DNA of 64,000 bases from Cloeon dipterum (GCF_949628265.1 NC_088788.1:7750001-7814000); one strand, 5' to 3'; positions 23,292 to 35,964 are shown, counted from the stretch's first letter. Translations and numbers: made by a program. Notes: generated by a model from the letters alone, not told the origin.

Positions 23292-26200
23292 AGACCATAC
23301 GCAAATAAGCACAAATATCGTATCTAGTACCCTGCGAATTTCGCTCGCGACATCGCAAAATCGCACCGGTTGGGCTTGGCTTTGGCGGATAGGAGTCCTC
23401 TTTGGCCGGAGGATGTGACTCTCCGTCATAAAAACCGGCCACCGCAACGATCATCCAGTGATCTTAGCTTGGGATTACAGGATAATCGACCCCGCTGTGC
23501 CCTCTGCATTCAAAGACCCCTTTTATTCTCATTTGCCTAAGATGAGGAGCCATCTCTCAACTGGGCTTGAAGGCACGTTGGGTAATATGTACTACCTTCT
23601 TTACAAGCATTATTGTATTATGTGTGATATTAATATTAGGTTGGTAAATGTGTTTAATAGAATTAATAGTGGTGTCCACCCAGGTTTTATTACCCCAAAT
23701 AGAGATTATAGGATTAACTAACAAGTAAGACTTCACAATTTTAATGTTTCAATTTTAATGTCACAATTAATGCCGCGTACCGCTTTAATGATAATATTTA
23801 TTTTGATGTATAAGTGACCCTTGAGTGGTCTGGGTCCCTGTGCGGCCTGGTGCGCCCATGTTATCCGTTCGCGGTGTTATTGCGACCCGGGTTTCAGCAT
23901 TCGTGCTATAGTGCAGTGCGCGGACAGGGATAAAAAGAGCCAAAAATGGAAAATAAAATAGAAAGGCCATGAAGTAATTCACCTTTATAATTGTTGAATT
24001 TGTATAGTTGTATCTAATTGTTCATAACAATGCAATAAATCAATTTAAATAAAAATAAATTTATATATTAATTTTTTCCTTGTTGCTCCTTGTTTCTAAA
24101 ATGGAAAATCAACGTGATGTCAAATGTTGTGTAGCATTTAAAGTACGTATATAGTCTGTAGTGTGGCGAATTTTTCAAGTATATAATGATGAAAACAGCA
24201 ATTTCAATTTTAATTCGTTTTTATTTCCCCAAAAAAGTCATATTTGACAAATACTTAAAAGCAAAAAAATTCAATTTAGGATCGAGAAATAATGTTAGGG
24301 AACAATCCATTTAAACTCGTATTAAAATAGTAGCAAATGTTACCACTATTACACACTTTTAATTCCTTTTGAGTTGTCCAAGGTGATCTAGGTATATCGA
24401 GTTGGGATATAAGCTTATCAATGACGTTTAAAATACTATTCAAAGTCGAGAGATATTTGTTTGATAACTAGAATGATTTATTTTAATATTTTAATTGTGA
24501 CACTCATAGTGGCATTTCGATTGAAAAGCCAATGAACTTTTTAAATCAATATATTGCAGATCTTAGGAATCATTTGTTGCATTAAGCCTACAAAGTTGGC
24601 ACACTTTCAACAAACAAAACGTGCTGAAATCTTGGAAACCCAAAATCTTCTGCCTTTTTTCGCAAGAAAATTACTCAAGGGAAAACCCGGAAAACCTTAA
24701 ATGAGTCCGGTCCTGCTTTTTAGCAGATCGTCAGAATAGATCATGCTTTGGGACTTTGCGGGCTGTATAATGCAATTGAGTTAACAAAAATTATTCATTC
24801 TCACTTCTTTTCCGTGTAAAAATTTCCAATTGCGACAGCAGTAGCAATTTGTTGATAGTCAGCGCGTGTCACGTTATTTGTAATGCGGAAATACTTTTCA
24901 TGTGTTATCATGGCATCCAAGTGATCTCCGACACATAAACACATTATTTCTGGCTAAAATGTGTAAGGCAATTTAGAGTAGCACCAGATAAGATACTGTA
25001 TTGTTGTTTGTTCTCAAATTTTGTCCAATTGATACCACAGAATGAATATGCTGGTCTAGTTTCGGAGAGAGCAGGTAATCAAATCGTCCTGATTCCCAAT
25101 TCGGTCCTACGCTACGGATCGGATCGATCTTGGATGAAGAAATCTTTATTTAAACTATTTCAACCTCTACGCTAATCTAAACAGTAAACAACCTCGCTGT
25201 TGAAATAGTACATTTAGCTGTAGCAAATTTAGAGTTTGAGAAGCGTGATTGTCGTGAAATGACTCGGCCTAGCCCGCAGACGAGCCGGCGGTCGCGTGCC
25301 ACAATAGCGAGACATTCTTCAAATTTAACTTTTCATCGGTTTTCGAGATGGGCAAATTTTTGCTTTTATTCAGTGCGGACATAATTATTATAGAAATCCC
25401 CGAAATGCTCAAATTTTCTCCCATGAGCAGCTTAAATGCGAGCCAATAACGGCCGGGCTGGTTAAAATTAGCAGTAGCACCACAATTCCCATTCCCATCA
25501 TTAAGCGGAACTATAAAGTTCTTACGGAATAAGTAGACCTGAGTTCGTCTTGGACTCAATGAAATGACAGAATGCCAGAAATCATTTTTTAAAAAAAATA
25601 AGCAATTGTGAGTTGTAAAATTCCAAACTGATGACTCACATATTATTGAGTTTGAATTGCAACTGTTTTTATTGCAACATTAGATGCTTGTTGTTTATCA
25701 AAGCATTAAGACCTGCGACACCACTTAAGTAAGTCTTACTACGCTGTAGAGTGAAATAGGTATTTGTCCAAGTTGCGTAAAATGATCACATGACTTAGGT
25801 CTATGCTTATGCAGATAAATTTGCACGATATTATGTCACCTTTAAACGTGTGTGGCATTAGGGGCAGTTTTGTGGCTTTAGAGTGCCAGCAGAGCGAAAC
25901 GGACCAGGCACATGTATAGGCTGAAGTTTAAATCGGTCCTGGCTTTTATTGCTTTCGGCCAGTCAAATTTAGTGTCCACTAGAAAATAAATTTGAGATCT
26001 AACATGCGAATAAAAAACCATTTTTACTGAAAAAACGGAATCATCTAGATAGAATTTTTCAATAAAAATAAAATTTGTAAACAATCGAGGAGGTTAAATA
26101 ATAAGATTTTTTCCTAACCAAAATCAAGCAACATTATAATTTTAAAATGTAGTTTTAATAACGGGATCGTCTTGTATTACACGGTGTCGTGACACTCCTC

Positions 26201-27059
26201 AGCGCCCGCAGACACAAGGCTTGGCAAGCAATACACACGGCGGATATTAAAAAGGTTAAAAAGTCTTAATAGCTTAACTCGAGCCACCCAACGTGTTGAA
26301 ATAGGACGTAGGGCTGAGCTACATATCTAAATTTGTCCCACCTACAATCAGGAGATAAAATCGGAATTTTTCACTTAGAAATCTTTTTAAAGAGTTACAA
26401 TTATAAAGTAAACCGATAAGAAAAATAGTTGTATCAAATTAGTTTTTCACCAAATTCTCTGATGTCCCTATTGTTAAAGGATTTAGAATGGACTGATGAG
26501 TGATTCACTTATTGATGAGCTAGAGTTAAATTAAATTAAATTATTTAGGGCTATTCATAAGGACACCTGGTTAAAAAAGTGTTTTCAAAGGTTTTTGACT
26601 ATGTATATGCACACCCATAAAAAATCTCTTATACCACTCGTGACATGTAGCCCCCTCTTTAATCTTTCAAAAACTATTATTTTTAAAAATGTTCCGCCAA
26701 AAATTCAAATTTGAAAGTTTACAGCAGGCAGCAGAGGGAAAATTTAACCCTTTTGAAAAGCTAATAAAATTCAAATTTTTCAAATGAGAAAAATTTCACA
26801 GGTTTAGACAATTCCAACCGTTTTTTTTTATTAACAAACTTTGAACAAAAAAATCATAACAAAAAGTTTTGAGCAAAATTCAATATGTTGCATGCAACAT
26901 ATTATTCTTCTCGTTGGCCGCGCGGTGCACCTCGAATCCTTTGTTGTCTGATGCCACGTTGAGGCAGGTCACGATGCAATGCTATTTTAGGTTTGATTGG
27001 AATAAATGAGTTAAAAATACATTTCCGAAGCAAAAAAAAATAAGTACCCTAAAATTCAA
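23292..27059. other. intergenic, IAP-A to IAP-B upstream region
   Basis: About 3.8 kb of AT-rich DNA. It contains the SINE fragment at 23811-23940. Two longer minus-strand open frames (25269-25559 and 25878-26084) look protein-like in places but match nothing I know and have no convincing splice partners. A plus-strand open stretch without ATG at about 23335-23540 is likewise unassigned. Confidence 0.5.
23811..23940 (+). mobile_element. 5S-derived SINE, tail fragment
   Basis: Matches the body of the SINE at 55455-55830, including GGCCTGGTGCGCCCATGTTA, a TCAGCATTCGTGCTA segment and the terminal GACAGGGATAAAAAGAGC. The 5S-like head is missing. Confidence 0.7.
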
Positions 27060-27370
27060 CTAGCGCTTCTAAAGAAGAAAGCGACTCACTCTCACTGCTG
27101 TTAATAATGCGGATGCGCGCGGCATCTCTTTTCTCCCATGTGTTTTATATGTGCTTAGGGGTCGCTGCAGCCGGTAAAACCGGTCGCCCAGCTTTTTGTG
27201 TTTGTATGCGACAAATTTCCAATGATAATGCCGCGCCGCCTTTAACAAAATTACGCATTGTCGGAGAGCTTACAAATTTAGTTTAAATTGGGCCTTTTGA
27301 AACTATTTTACTTTAAAAAACGTGCAGAACAACTCAATTCACGCGTAAACAAAAAGAATGTTTAGAAAAA
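27060..27370 (+). repeat. upstream duplication block, IAP-B copy
   Basis: About 300 bases similar to 31470-31740 upstream of IAP-C, with shared runs such as GCGCGGCATCTCTTTTCT and GGTCGCTGCAGCC. Order and orientation relative to the next IAP gene are the same, so it marks the 5' side of an ancestral duplication unit. Confidence 0.65.
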
Positions 27371-29192
27371 AAATATATTTGGTGGGCTATTCAGGCAAAA
27401 GATGTAATCTTTGTATAACAAAGAAACTGGAGCTCTAATAAAGATGTACATACAAATCAGGAAGAAGAAAGAGTTAATAAATAAAAAAAGATAAAATATT
27501 TCAGAAAAAACATTCCTTTTGCGTATTCCCATGACTAATTTTACCGTGAAGTTTATAAGTCATTAGACTTTTTACTCACAAGACTACATATACACACAGT
27601 CGTTGTTCCCCACCCATTCGAATGTGGGAAAGCAATCGCCGAACCAACCACAAGAAGACCGCAGTGCAGAGTTAAGTGGAAGTTATTGCAGCTGATTGGA
27701 TCTTTCTATATCATTCTCTAAAATCCTCTATAGTTAAGTCAACAGTTCACAGTCAGTCAGTAAGTAAGTAAGCATATTTTTTAAATTGTGATTTTGTACA
27801 TTAAATTGTTGAAAATACAAAATGTACATACAAAACTATATAATTTTCCTTGATTATATTTTTTCTACTGATGAGGCAACTTGAATTTTTATCAGTTCAA
27901 AAATTTCATTCAAATTACCAATAACCACCAATTTTGTAAATCATTTGTTTGACTTTATTATTCACTCTGACACAGCCTTGCCTTTTGTTCCATTTTTTTC
28001 ATTTTCATATAGTACAATTAATTGTTTCTTCCAGGACTGACAAATTTTTAACGCAGCTGCTGAGATCAAAAGAGCAAGCAAGCTTTTGCACCACCAACTG
28101 CAGAGGGTGAAATCCCGCTTCTTTTTGTCGGCTTTATCTCACCTCGTTTTCTACTGTAATCCTGCTATCTGAGTGTTGCATCGTGCTATCCGTCATACGC
28201 GCCGGATAGCGAAATATACTCTAATTTTTCCGTGAAAAGTGTTTTGCGGCGGGTAAAATGTGTAAAATTTGCTTAGCGGCTCCTGACTTGCCAAGCACTC
28301 TCGCTCTGTCGTGTGGCTTTCTTCAGCTTTCGGCTCGCACCCACACACACTCACACACACACACACTCTTGGATTAAAGATGAAGTCTTTCAACTCTCCC
28401 GCCTTGATGAAAATGAATTGTCGCTTCAATGACAATTAACTGCGACAATGGGCCGCCTTTATCGATCCAGCTTCGTCGGGAAGCAAGGCAGTGGCCGTCT
28501 CTGTTCTCCAGTGGCTCGTGGCTGCTGGACCATAAAAAAGAGCTGGCGGCCGCGACTGCTGCCCAGACAACAGAGAGCCGCCGATTGCGTGCGCATGGCA
28601 AGGAGACTGGGCGCCGTCAATGAACAAGCAGAGCAACACGGTGAACAGAGCGCGAGTAATGATTCTCGGCGCCCAAAGCCCCAAGTGGTGTCTAGTGCGG
28701 TGTCGTAGAGTGTCTATACATCCCACATATGGGATGTGACAATTAATGACGCTTAAGGAAAAGTCGGTCGCCTATCTCTGGCAGCTCATCTGTACACTCA
28801 TTTTCTTTTGCAGTATTATAGTTTGCATCATTTTTTATTTGGGGCTTTCGTGGAAGATTGGCGAGCATGGTTTAACAACATGGTCTCCATAAAATGAATG
28901 ATTCACGTAACTGTGGGGTGGAATAGGATGGATCACCCGCACACATATATATGCGAGATAAAAGAGCGAAATTATACAAAACAGACGCGGTTTTTGCATA
29001 GCGGCACAATGGGACCATCAGCAGGAAATTTATGCTTTTGTCAAATAGCCCTTACTATTATTATGTTGTCCTTATATGTACTCCTTGCCTATAAAATTAT
29101 CTTAATTTTAAAATGAAAGCCTATAGATAATAATTTTTTAAATTAATCTTTTGCATATACAAATAAGCTATAAATTGTTTTAACTTTTTCAG
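27371..29192 (+). promoter_or_regulatory. IAP-B upstream region and probable 5' leader
   Basis: Holds an AAAAGTCTAA motif on the minus strand (27562-27573), a possible leader exon with a GTAAGTAAG donor near 27.76 kb, a (CA)n microsatellite near 28.34-28.37 kb and a GC-rich patch at 28.43-28.72 kb whose overlapping frames I cannot assign. From 28862 to the acceptor at 29192 it is almost identical to 44626-44935 upstream of IAP-B'. The acceptor (TTTTTCAG at 29185-29192) shows there is an intron in the 5' leader. Confidence 0.45.
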
Positions 29193-29201
29193 GCTGAATA
29201 T

Positions 29202-30488
29202 ATGGCACCTTGGAAATCAGCTAAATCTGCAGCCCCATCCACCAGAAAAGCGAATGCCGAGGAAAATCCCCACGGATCGAACTTAAATTTAAATTTCGCT
29301 ATGCACCGGCTGTTCTCCTTTCCGTATATATTTCTACGAGATTATTTCATCCCCTTACACACGATGGCTGAACTGGGCTTCTTCTACGTAAACGAGAACA
29401 CGTTACGCTGCAATTTTTGCAATATTATTGTAAGCACTGAGGAACTGACGGAATGTTTTTCCCTCGGCCTTGAAAATGCTGAAAAAATGATTTTAGAAAA
29501 ACAAAAAAATTGTAAATTAGGCGAAGCCAATTCAAAAAATGTGCCGATGGGGAGGAGAGTGAGCGAAATGCTGAATTACAAATACGAATCGCATCGGCTG
29601 TACTCGTTGCTGAAAATGAATGACTGGCAGCACGTTGATCCGTTCAGCCTGGCAAAAAGTGGATTTTATTACACCGGAGACCAAGACAACGTCAGGTGTG
29701 CATTCTGCAATTTGGAAGTCCGCGGCTGGGAAGAGGAAGACACGGCTGATGGAGAACACAGGCGCTGGAACCCCAACTGCCCTTTTTTATGTAATAGTCA
29801 AAGTGTCCCGAACATCGCTATTGGAGACGAGAGGACCCAAGTACAACGCGATGGCATTGCGAGGATCAATACAGGCAGCAACCCTTTTGCAGAGTTGAAT
29901 GTACTTGAAAAATACGGACCGCGCCTATACTTTTTGGCAAGCATCCTCGCCCGTTTTCACCTCACAGCTCAAGATTTGAATATCCACGATTGGTCCGCGC
30001 CTTTGAACCCGCATTTTGTTACCTTGAAAAGCCGGATTAATTCGTTTAAGGAATTTTGGCCAAAAAGCCACAGGCAAACACCGCTAGAGCTAGCCAAAGC
30101 TGGCTTCTTTTACACTGGAATTGGGGATCGAGTTGTCTGCTTCCATTGTAATTTGGGCCTGAAAGATTGGGACCCGAACGACGACCCTAGCGTCCAACAC
30201 AGCAAATGGAACTCGTGCTGCAACTATCTAATTATGTGCTTGAAATCAAGAATGTTGCATTTTAATCAGAACACGGACGTGCCTGAAATAACCGATTCAT
30301 CTGCGAGCAAGGGCCGAGGCAAGAGGGATTTGCATTGTCTGAAGTGCAGGTTCAATAATGTGTCCAAGGTAAATTTACCCTGTGGACACATGACGATTTG
30401 TGAATCCTGCGCTGAGGATTCTTGCAGAATTTGCGACAAAGAAATTATCATCCATATTAATGTTCCAGGTTTCGCTGCCAATTTGTAG
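29202..30488 (+). CDS. IAP-B: pseudo-BIR, BIR1, BIR2, RING
   Basis: A single coding exon of 428 aa whose ATG lies 9 bases after a splice acceptor. Pseudo-BIR about 22-117 (NFAMHRLFSFP, MAELGFFYV, CNFC, then SKNVPMG); BIR1 with zinc ligands C166, C169, H186, C193; BIR2 with C313, C316, H333, C340; RING with C379, C382, C394, H396, C400, C403, C408, C411. BIR2 keeps the D, Q and W positions that form the groove for IAP-binding motifs in DIAP1 and XIAP (KDW, VQH, KW). BIR1 has WEEEDT where its paralogues have WEEGDT. Its first two thirds are copied, with few changes, as IAP-B' at 44944. Confidence 0.9.
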   Translation: MAPWKSAKSAAPSTRKANAEENPHGSNLNLNFAMHRLFSFPYIFLRDYFIPLHTMAELGFFYVNENTLRCNFCNIIVSTEELTECFSLGLENAEKMILEKQKNCKLGEANSKNVPMGRRVSEMLNYKYESHRLYSLLKMNDWQHVDPFSLAKSGFYYTGDQDNVRCAFCNLEVRGWEEEDTADGEHRRWNPNCPFLCNSQSVPNIAIGDERTQVQRDGIARINTGSNPFAELNVLEKYGPRLYFLASILARFHLTAQDLNIHDWSAPLNPHFVTLKSRINSFKEFWPKSHRQTPLELAKAGFFYTGIGDRVVCFHCNLGLKDWDPNDDPSVQHSKWNSCCNYLIMCLKSRMLHFNQNTDVPEITDSSASKGRGKRDLHCLKCRFNNVSKVNLPCGHMTICESCAEDSCRICDKEIIIHINVPGFAANL

Positions 30489-31469
30489 AAAAATATATCA
30501 AACATTTTTCAAGATTTAACACTAAATTTTTTGAATTGTGAATTACAAAACCTTTTTGTGATTTAGCACAGCATTAATCTGTCAGCATAATAACTTACGA
30601 TGTCGAAGAATAAAAATTTCAACCTTTTATTTATTTATTTTTTAGTTCCTTTAATGATTAACCTTTTCGCCACTACCAATTAAAACATATTTGTTGTGAG
30701 TGGACATATATTGTAGAGCAAAGACTATTGGTTGGAATTTAATATTTACCAATGAAATATTAATTTAAATTAAATGCTAACTATAGCGTTTTTAAACTTT
30801 ATCAAGACAACAAAAGGGCTTTTACAAGTGTCGGATTATCAATGCTAGCTATTTATCATGTTTTTGAATAATTGATACTCACCTTATTGTGTTCAATAAA
30901 CGTATTGTTCTATATGTAGTAAAAATAATGCAATAATTATTTTCCCACTTGTACGCTTTCACCAAATCAGGCAGATTTATTTGAAAAACAATTTTTTTAG
31001 AATGCGGGATAGAATAGATCCTTTTGGTATTCTCATGCTACATATTTTTACCTTTTTACTGTAGTTTAATTTCAATCATAAGTATAAAGAAATAAATTTA
31101 TGTTTTAATGACCAAAAGCAAATTTGTCACTTTTGAAATGCAGGAAAAATATTAAAAAATGATTGCACTCTACCACTTGAAACTTGAAAGGTGGTGTCGA
31201 AACAGAAAGATAGGGAAAATATAAAATGTAATCAAGATTAATAATCTTTAAAATCCAATATCAGCTAAGGAATAAAAACTGCTTCAGCTGCAGGTTTCTA
31301 TTTTGACCAGGTTATGTTATCTGCATAAATCTTACAATGAAGAAAATTCCATGCATCTACATGTATTCAGCTCCATTATAATATATGTTTAATTTCAAGG
31401 GTTGTTGTAACTAATTCGAATTGTAGATGGAATATTTTAAATCGGCCGCTGCATTTAATTACGACGGGC
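30489..31469. other. intergenic, IAP-B to IAP-C upstream region
   Basis: AT-rich, with an AATAAA at about 30610 that may end the IAP-B transcript. Nothing else seen. Confidence 0.5.
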
Positions 31470-31740
31470 GCTTGCCATAAAGAAAGCGACTCACTTTTAT
31501 TAATGCGAATGTGAGCGCGGCATCTCTTTTCTACCACGTGTTTCACATCTGTAAATGGGTCGCTGCAGCCAGTTCAACCGGTCACCCAGCTTTTAATTTT
31601 TCAGGCGGCAAATTTCCAGTTACAAAATTGCACATTGTCGAGAAATCTGATCTTTTTGGTCCTTTAACAAACATGGGTAGAACAACTCAAGTCACGCGAA
31701 AACAAAAAGAATTTTCGGCAAAAAAAAATATTTGGCAGGC
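31470..31740 (+). repeat. upstream duplication block, IAP-C copy
   Basis: Partner of 27060-27370: shared runs include GCGCGGCATCTCTTTTCT and GGGTCGCTGCAGCC, in the same order and orientation. Confidence 0.65.
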
Positions 31741-34648
31741 TTAATACAGGAAATAGCTTTTTTCCCACACAAAAAGGGGCACTTTTCGATTTCGAACGCG
31801 AGTTTCTCGGTTGTTTCATTTCCCGCGGTTATGGTTTCAAATTGTGTTGCAGATCAGCTCATGCGCTTTCTTTTGACACCAATTGATACAATGGCTTTAG
31901 AAATTATGACACAGCCGTCAATCTCCTTAGATCGATCTGCGCAAGGCGAACGAAAGTCGTTGAAAAAGTCTAACACTCCTAACACAAATAAAAGAGTCTC
32001 CCTCCTCGCATCACGTTAAGTCGGTAGGAACACATTGAGAGTGGCTCTCGTGATCGACAGCAATCAGTGCGACTTTTTACCTTCAGAAGAATATCTGCAA
32101 AACACAAGGTATATAAGAGACTCATTTACTGCACACCACAAAATACATCTTCTACATTTTATAAATATACACGTATTCAAATAATTTTTAATTTTAAATT
32201 TGCCTGAATATATTTTTGCTTTTAAGATATTAATTTCAATATAGCACAATTAACTTGTGATAATTATTGAGGATTTTGTTCGGAACTATTAATGAATCTT
32301 GCAAATTCAACAAGCAACCAAGCAGCTAATCCGCTCTTTTTAAAATGAGTAATGAGCTGAAATTTTTTTTCGTTTTTTAGTTTCTTATTGTATATGAAAA
32401 ATTCAACTTTTTTCTGGGAGCATTTTTTATGCTTTTGTTGCTTTGATAGTAAGAGAACGAGGAAAGTAAATATGATATTTCATAGATATTTTCCTTGCAG
32501 ATAACTCATAGGAAAAAAAACGTGGTTTCCGGTTTCCTTATGTAAGTCCCACTTTAGCTGTTAAGAATGCAAGATCAACTATATTTTTTTGTGAATTGAT
32601 GATTTCTCATACGTTGTATCCCAAAAATATTATTAGTTAATTTGTGTTCAAAAAATGTTATTACAGAGAGAGATTTTCAGCTCTACCGCGGTCATAGGGA
32701 TATTATTGCGTGAATTTTACATTTTTCTGTATTTAGATATTATATAAGTAAAAAAAATCACGCATCATTTGTGTGCGACCTTCAAAAAGTCCAACGTCTA
32801 AAGTTCCCTGTGGCCTTGACTGTTACAGCTATGACAGCAATCAACAAAGATTGACACAGCTAACGTGTGTTGGGTGTCGGCGAGTCGTTGAAGTGGATTA
32901 TCCTGCAGAACGGGGTCATTGCTCTCATCTCATTTTGCAGTCAATGGAAGCTATGCAACAAAATCACTTAATAAAAAACGATTTTTGTTATAAGCAGTAA
33001 GTGAAAATAATTTTTTTAACTTCCAATAATATATGTCAGTGTTGAATATTATTTGGTATTTTGGTGTCAGTAGCGTTGCATAAAAGTGCTGCATAAAATT
33101 CGTAGATTAGTAGACATTTTAACTAATTTAATGAAAATGTGTGTATTCACTATCCTCTTTTAACAGTAAATAAATTATTCAGCTTTTGTTCGTGTTTTTC
33201 AACCCTGTTAAAATACATTGACCACTAACAAGGGAGTACCAAAACCCTTCTGAGTTAAAAAATCGTCAGCCACATAGAGAGATAGATAAATTAGAAGCAG
33301 AAAATCACAACTTTGCTATACATGTCCCATTAGAAGTGTTTGTTAAAAATTGTATAGAAATTTGGGATAATATGTTGTCTTTTGGCAAGACAAGACGATT
33401 TTTTGGCTTTTCTTTATCGATTATTGATGGCATTATGTAAACACTCTATAAATAGGGAATCTTCTAGAAAAATAGACTAAAATTTCCTATTATAAAAACA
33501 ATTTTACCTTTTTTGAATATACAGAACTGGAAATTTTAGCATTTCATTAATTTTATTAAAAATTTGAAAGCTAATAATTAATATTTAAAAAATTAGGTTA
33601 ATTAGCTTGACCGTAAAGTTTACAGTTATTCAAAATTTCTAATTATTTTTTGTTAATATCCCTCTATTGACCCAGGTAAAATAAATTTATTATAATTGAT
33701 TAAAATCTCGTTTCTTGCTTATGGAAATCAATGAACTATAATAATCAAAACGAATTATTTATCAATTTTTCAATTTAATCAATTTAATTCGATAACCATG
33801 CCAGAAAAAATAAAAATTTTGACTGTTATTTCATGTAAACATCACACAAGAGTAGACATTTGATGCAAACTATAATATTGACTCGAAAATGCTCAAATTG
33901 ATCAATGAAAAGGGAGTCGCGCCGACGCCGACTCATCGCCACTATAATATATAATAGCTTTTAGGGTCAAATAAAAAGGGGAGGCGACCGCTGAAAGCTC
34001 ATAATCCACGGAATGTGCTGAGCAGAGGACATAAAATTTAAAAAAAAAATGCATACCTTATCGACACCTCACCCATTTTAGTATCTACCCGAGCTAATAT
34101 TTGCCTTTATATAGGATTAGAGATTCCACTGTGCCAAATTTGACTGTCGTAACGCTTGGTTGAGAAGATATTATTCCCTTAAATATAAACTGCAAACTCT
34201 CAAAACATTATCTCCTGCTACGTTTCACTTTTATCTTACTGGGAGCCAAGCCTGCGTCAAGTAAATAAAAATGACACTACTCAAAATTCTTACTGATATA
34301 CAGGAGAATATATAAAATGAATAATAATTGCTGTTCAGCAACCATTTCAATAACTGGCAGGGGAAAAAAATTAGAGATCTACTTGCCATGTATGTTGAGA
34401 ATCCGAGCAAATATGTTTCAGGGCCAAGTGTGGGCTTAAACATGCACCTACTTTTGACTCTTTTACATTACAATGACGGTTTTGGTGGATTTCTTATTGC
34501 ACCTTTATCCAGCAAATATGCGTAGATCAATTACATGGGACGATTTCTAACTTTTCAATAGAAATACCCTGTAGTAGGAGAAACGGAAAAATAATTAGCA
34601 AATTCCAGTCAATATATAATATATTTATGATTTTTGCTATATTTTCAG
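31741..34648 (+). promoter_or_regulatory. IAP-C upstream region with leader exon
   Basis: Contains AAAAAGTCTAAC at 31963, a related AAAAAGTCC near 32785, and an exon ending at 32996 with a GTAAGTG donor. The end of that exon (ATGGAAGCTATGCAACAAAA) is conserved in the broken copy C' at about 46.72 kb. Joined to the IAP-C main exon, its open frame does not match the BIR frame, so I treat it as a leader with an upstream open frame. The stretch 32.14-34.65 kb is paralogous to 45.96-47.65 kb. Confidence 0.5.
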
Positions 34649-34662
34649 GATTCAAGCAGAGA

Positions 34663-35964
34663 ATGAAACGACTAAAAGATGCGATAAACACAACTGCCAC
34701 TCACAGAAGAGAGTTAGAGGAAAACCCCCACCGGGTGAATCTGATTTTTAGTTTCTCAATACACCGGCTATTCTCCTTTCCACATAAGTATTTACGGAAA
34801 AATTTCAATGCCCTCCGCAAACTCGCAGAACTTGGACTATACTACGTGAAAGAAAACGAGTGGGTCGAGTATCTGCGTTGTAATTTCTGTAGCTTAACAA
34901 TAAATCACGAGGAATTAAAAGAATATTTTGCTAGAGGCAATGAAAATGCTGAAAAGGAGATTTTAGAACGGCAAAACCAATTCAATTGTAGACTCAACTC
35001 AGATGACTCAAAAAATGTGCCGATGGGAAAAAATTTCAGCTGCAAGAATTATAAATATGAAGCACACCGTCTGTACTCGCTGCTGAAAAAATCTGACTGG
35101 TTGTACGTCGGCCCGTTCAGTTTGGCAAAAAGTGGATTTTACTACACTGGAGATGGGGACAACGTCCGATGCGTATTCTGCAATTTAGAAGTTCGAGGTT
35201 GGGAGGAGGGAGACACGCCGGACGGAGAACACCAACGTTGGAACCCGAATTGTCCTTTTTTGCGCAACAGGCAAAGCGTTCAAAACATAAAGATCGGAGA
35301 CGAGACGGTTGACTTGCAGCACGACAGCCTTTCGAGAATACACTTAGGTGCGAGTCTTTTAAGCCAGTCGGAGAGGCTGCGTAAATACGGACCAAATCTT
35401 CATTTAGTTAGAAGCACCAACCTTTTTCTTTTGACACCTCAAGATTTAAACATCCAAGATTGGTATGCACCTTTGAACGCGCGGTTCGTAACACTTAAAA
35501 GCAGACAAGATTCTTTCAAGAATCTTTGGCCGAGAAGCCATAAGCAAACATCACTCGAATTAGCACAGGCTGGATTTTTTTACACCGGAATCGGAGACCG
35601 TGTAATCTGCTTCTACTGCAATTTGGGCTTGAAAGATTGGGACCCAAACGACGATCCTTTCGTTCAACATTGCAAATGGAATTCAAGCTGTCAATATCTA
35701 TTGATGCGCAAGGGTCACAGTTTTGTTGAGAAAGTGTTGCATGGTAACGAAAATTTAGAAATTTCGGCTACCTGTGCGATTAGGGTTGGGAAACGCAGCG
35801 ATTTGAAGTGTCTCAAGTGCATTAAAAACAATGTGTCCAAATTAAATCTGCCTTGTGGTCACGTAGCATATTGTAGCGAATGCTCTGAGCCTTCTTGCAC
35901 AATTTGTAATGAAGAAGTTATAGCAGAAATTCATTTGCCAGGCTTTTCGGATTTGCAAGGGTAA
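34663..35964 (+). CDS. IAP-C: pseudo-BIR, BIR1, BIR2, RING
   Basis: The main exon begins at 34649 after TTTTCAG; the first in-frame ATG inside it is 34663, exactly 14 bases in, the same distance as in IAP-E, giving 433 aa. An ATG at 34627 is in the intron. Pseudo-BIR about 20-121 (IHRLFSFP, LAELGLYYV, CNFC, SKNVPMG); BIR1 C170, C173, H190, C197; BIR2 C316, C319, H336, C343; RING C383, C386, C398, H400, C404, C407, C412, C415. BIR2 retains the KDW/VQH/KW groove residues. A truncated near-identical copy of part of its pseudo-BIR coding sequence is found in C' (49100-49289). Confidence 0.88.
   Translation: MKRLKDAINTTATHRRELEENPHRVNLIFSFSIHRLFSFPHKYLRKNFNALRKLAELGLYYVKENEWVEYLRCNFCSLTINHEELKEYFARGNENAEKEILERQNQFNCRLNSDDSKNVPMGKNFSCKNYKYEAHRLYSLLKKSDWLYVGPFSLAKSGFYYTGDGDNVRCVFCNLEVRGWEEGDTPDGEHQRWNPNCPFLRNRQSVQNIKIGDETVDLQHDSLSRIHLGASLLSQSERLRKYGPNLHLVRSTNLFLLTPQDLNIQDWYAPLNARFVTLKSRQDSFKNLWPRSHKQTSLELAQAGFFYTGIGDRVICFYCNLGLKDWDPNDDPFVQHCKWNSSCQYLLMRKGHSFVEKVLHGNENLEISATCAIRVGKRSDLKCLKCIKNNVSKLNLPCGHVAYCSECSEPSCTICNEEVIAEIHLPGFSDLQG

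Noticed and set aside
28336-28370. (CA)n tract as a regulatory element
   Set aside because: An ordinary short microsatellite.
28374-28726. Overlapping frames on both strands at 28.4-28.7 kb
   Set aside because: The patch is GC-rich, so stop codons are rare in all frames. No frame shows a recognisable domain.
32773-33000. Open frame at 32773-33000 as N-terminal coding sequence of IAP-C
   Set aside because: It ends at a real donor, but the leftover phase does not lead into the BIR frame. Its 3' end is conserved in C' with indels elsewhere, so it is treated as leader sequence.
34627-34648. ATG at 34627 as the start of IAP-C
   Set aside because: It is in the intron, upstream of the TTTTCAG acceptor at 34648. 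The ATG at 34663 matches the position used in IAP-E.
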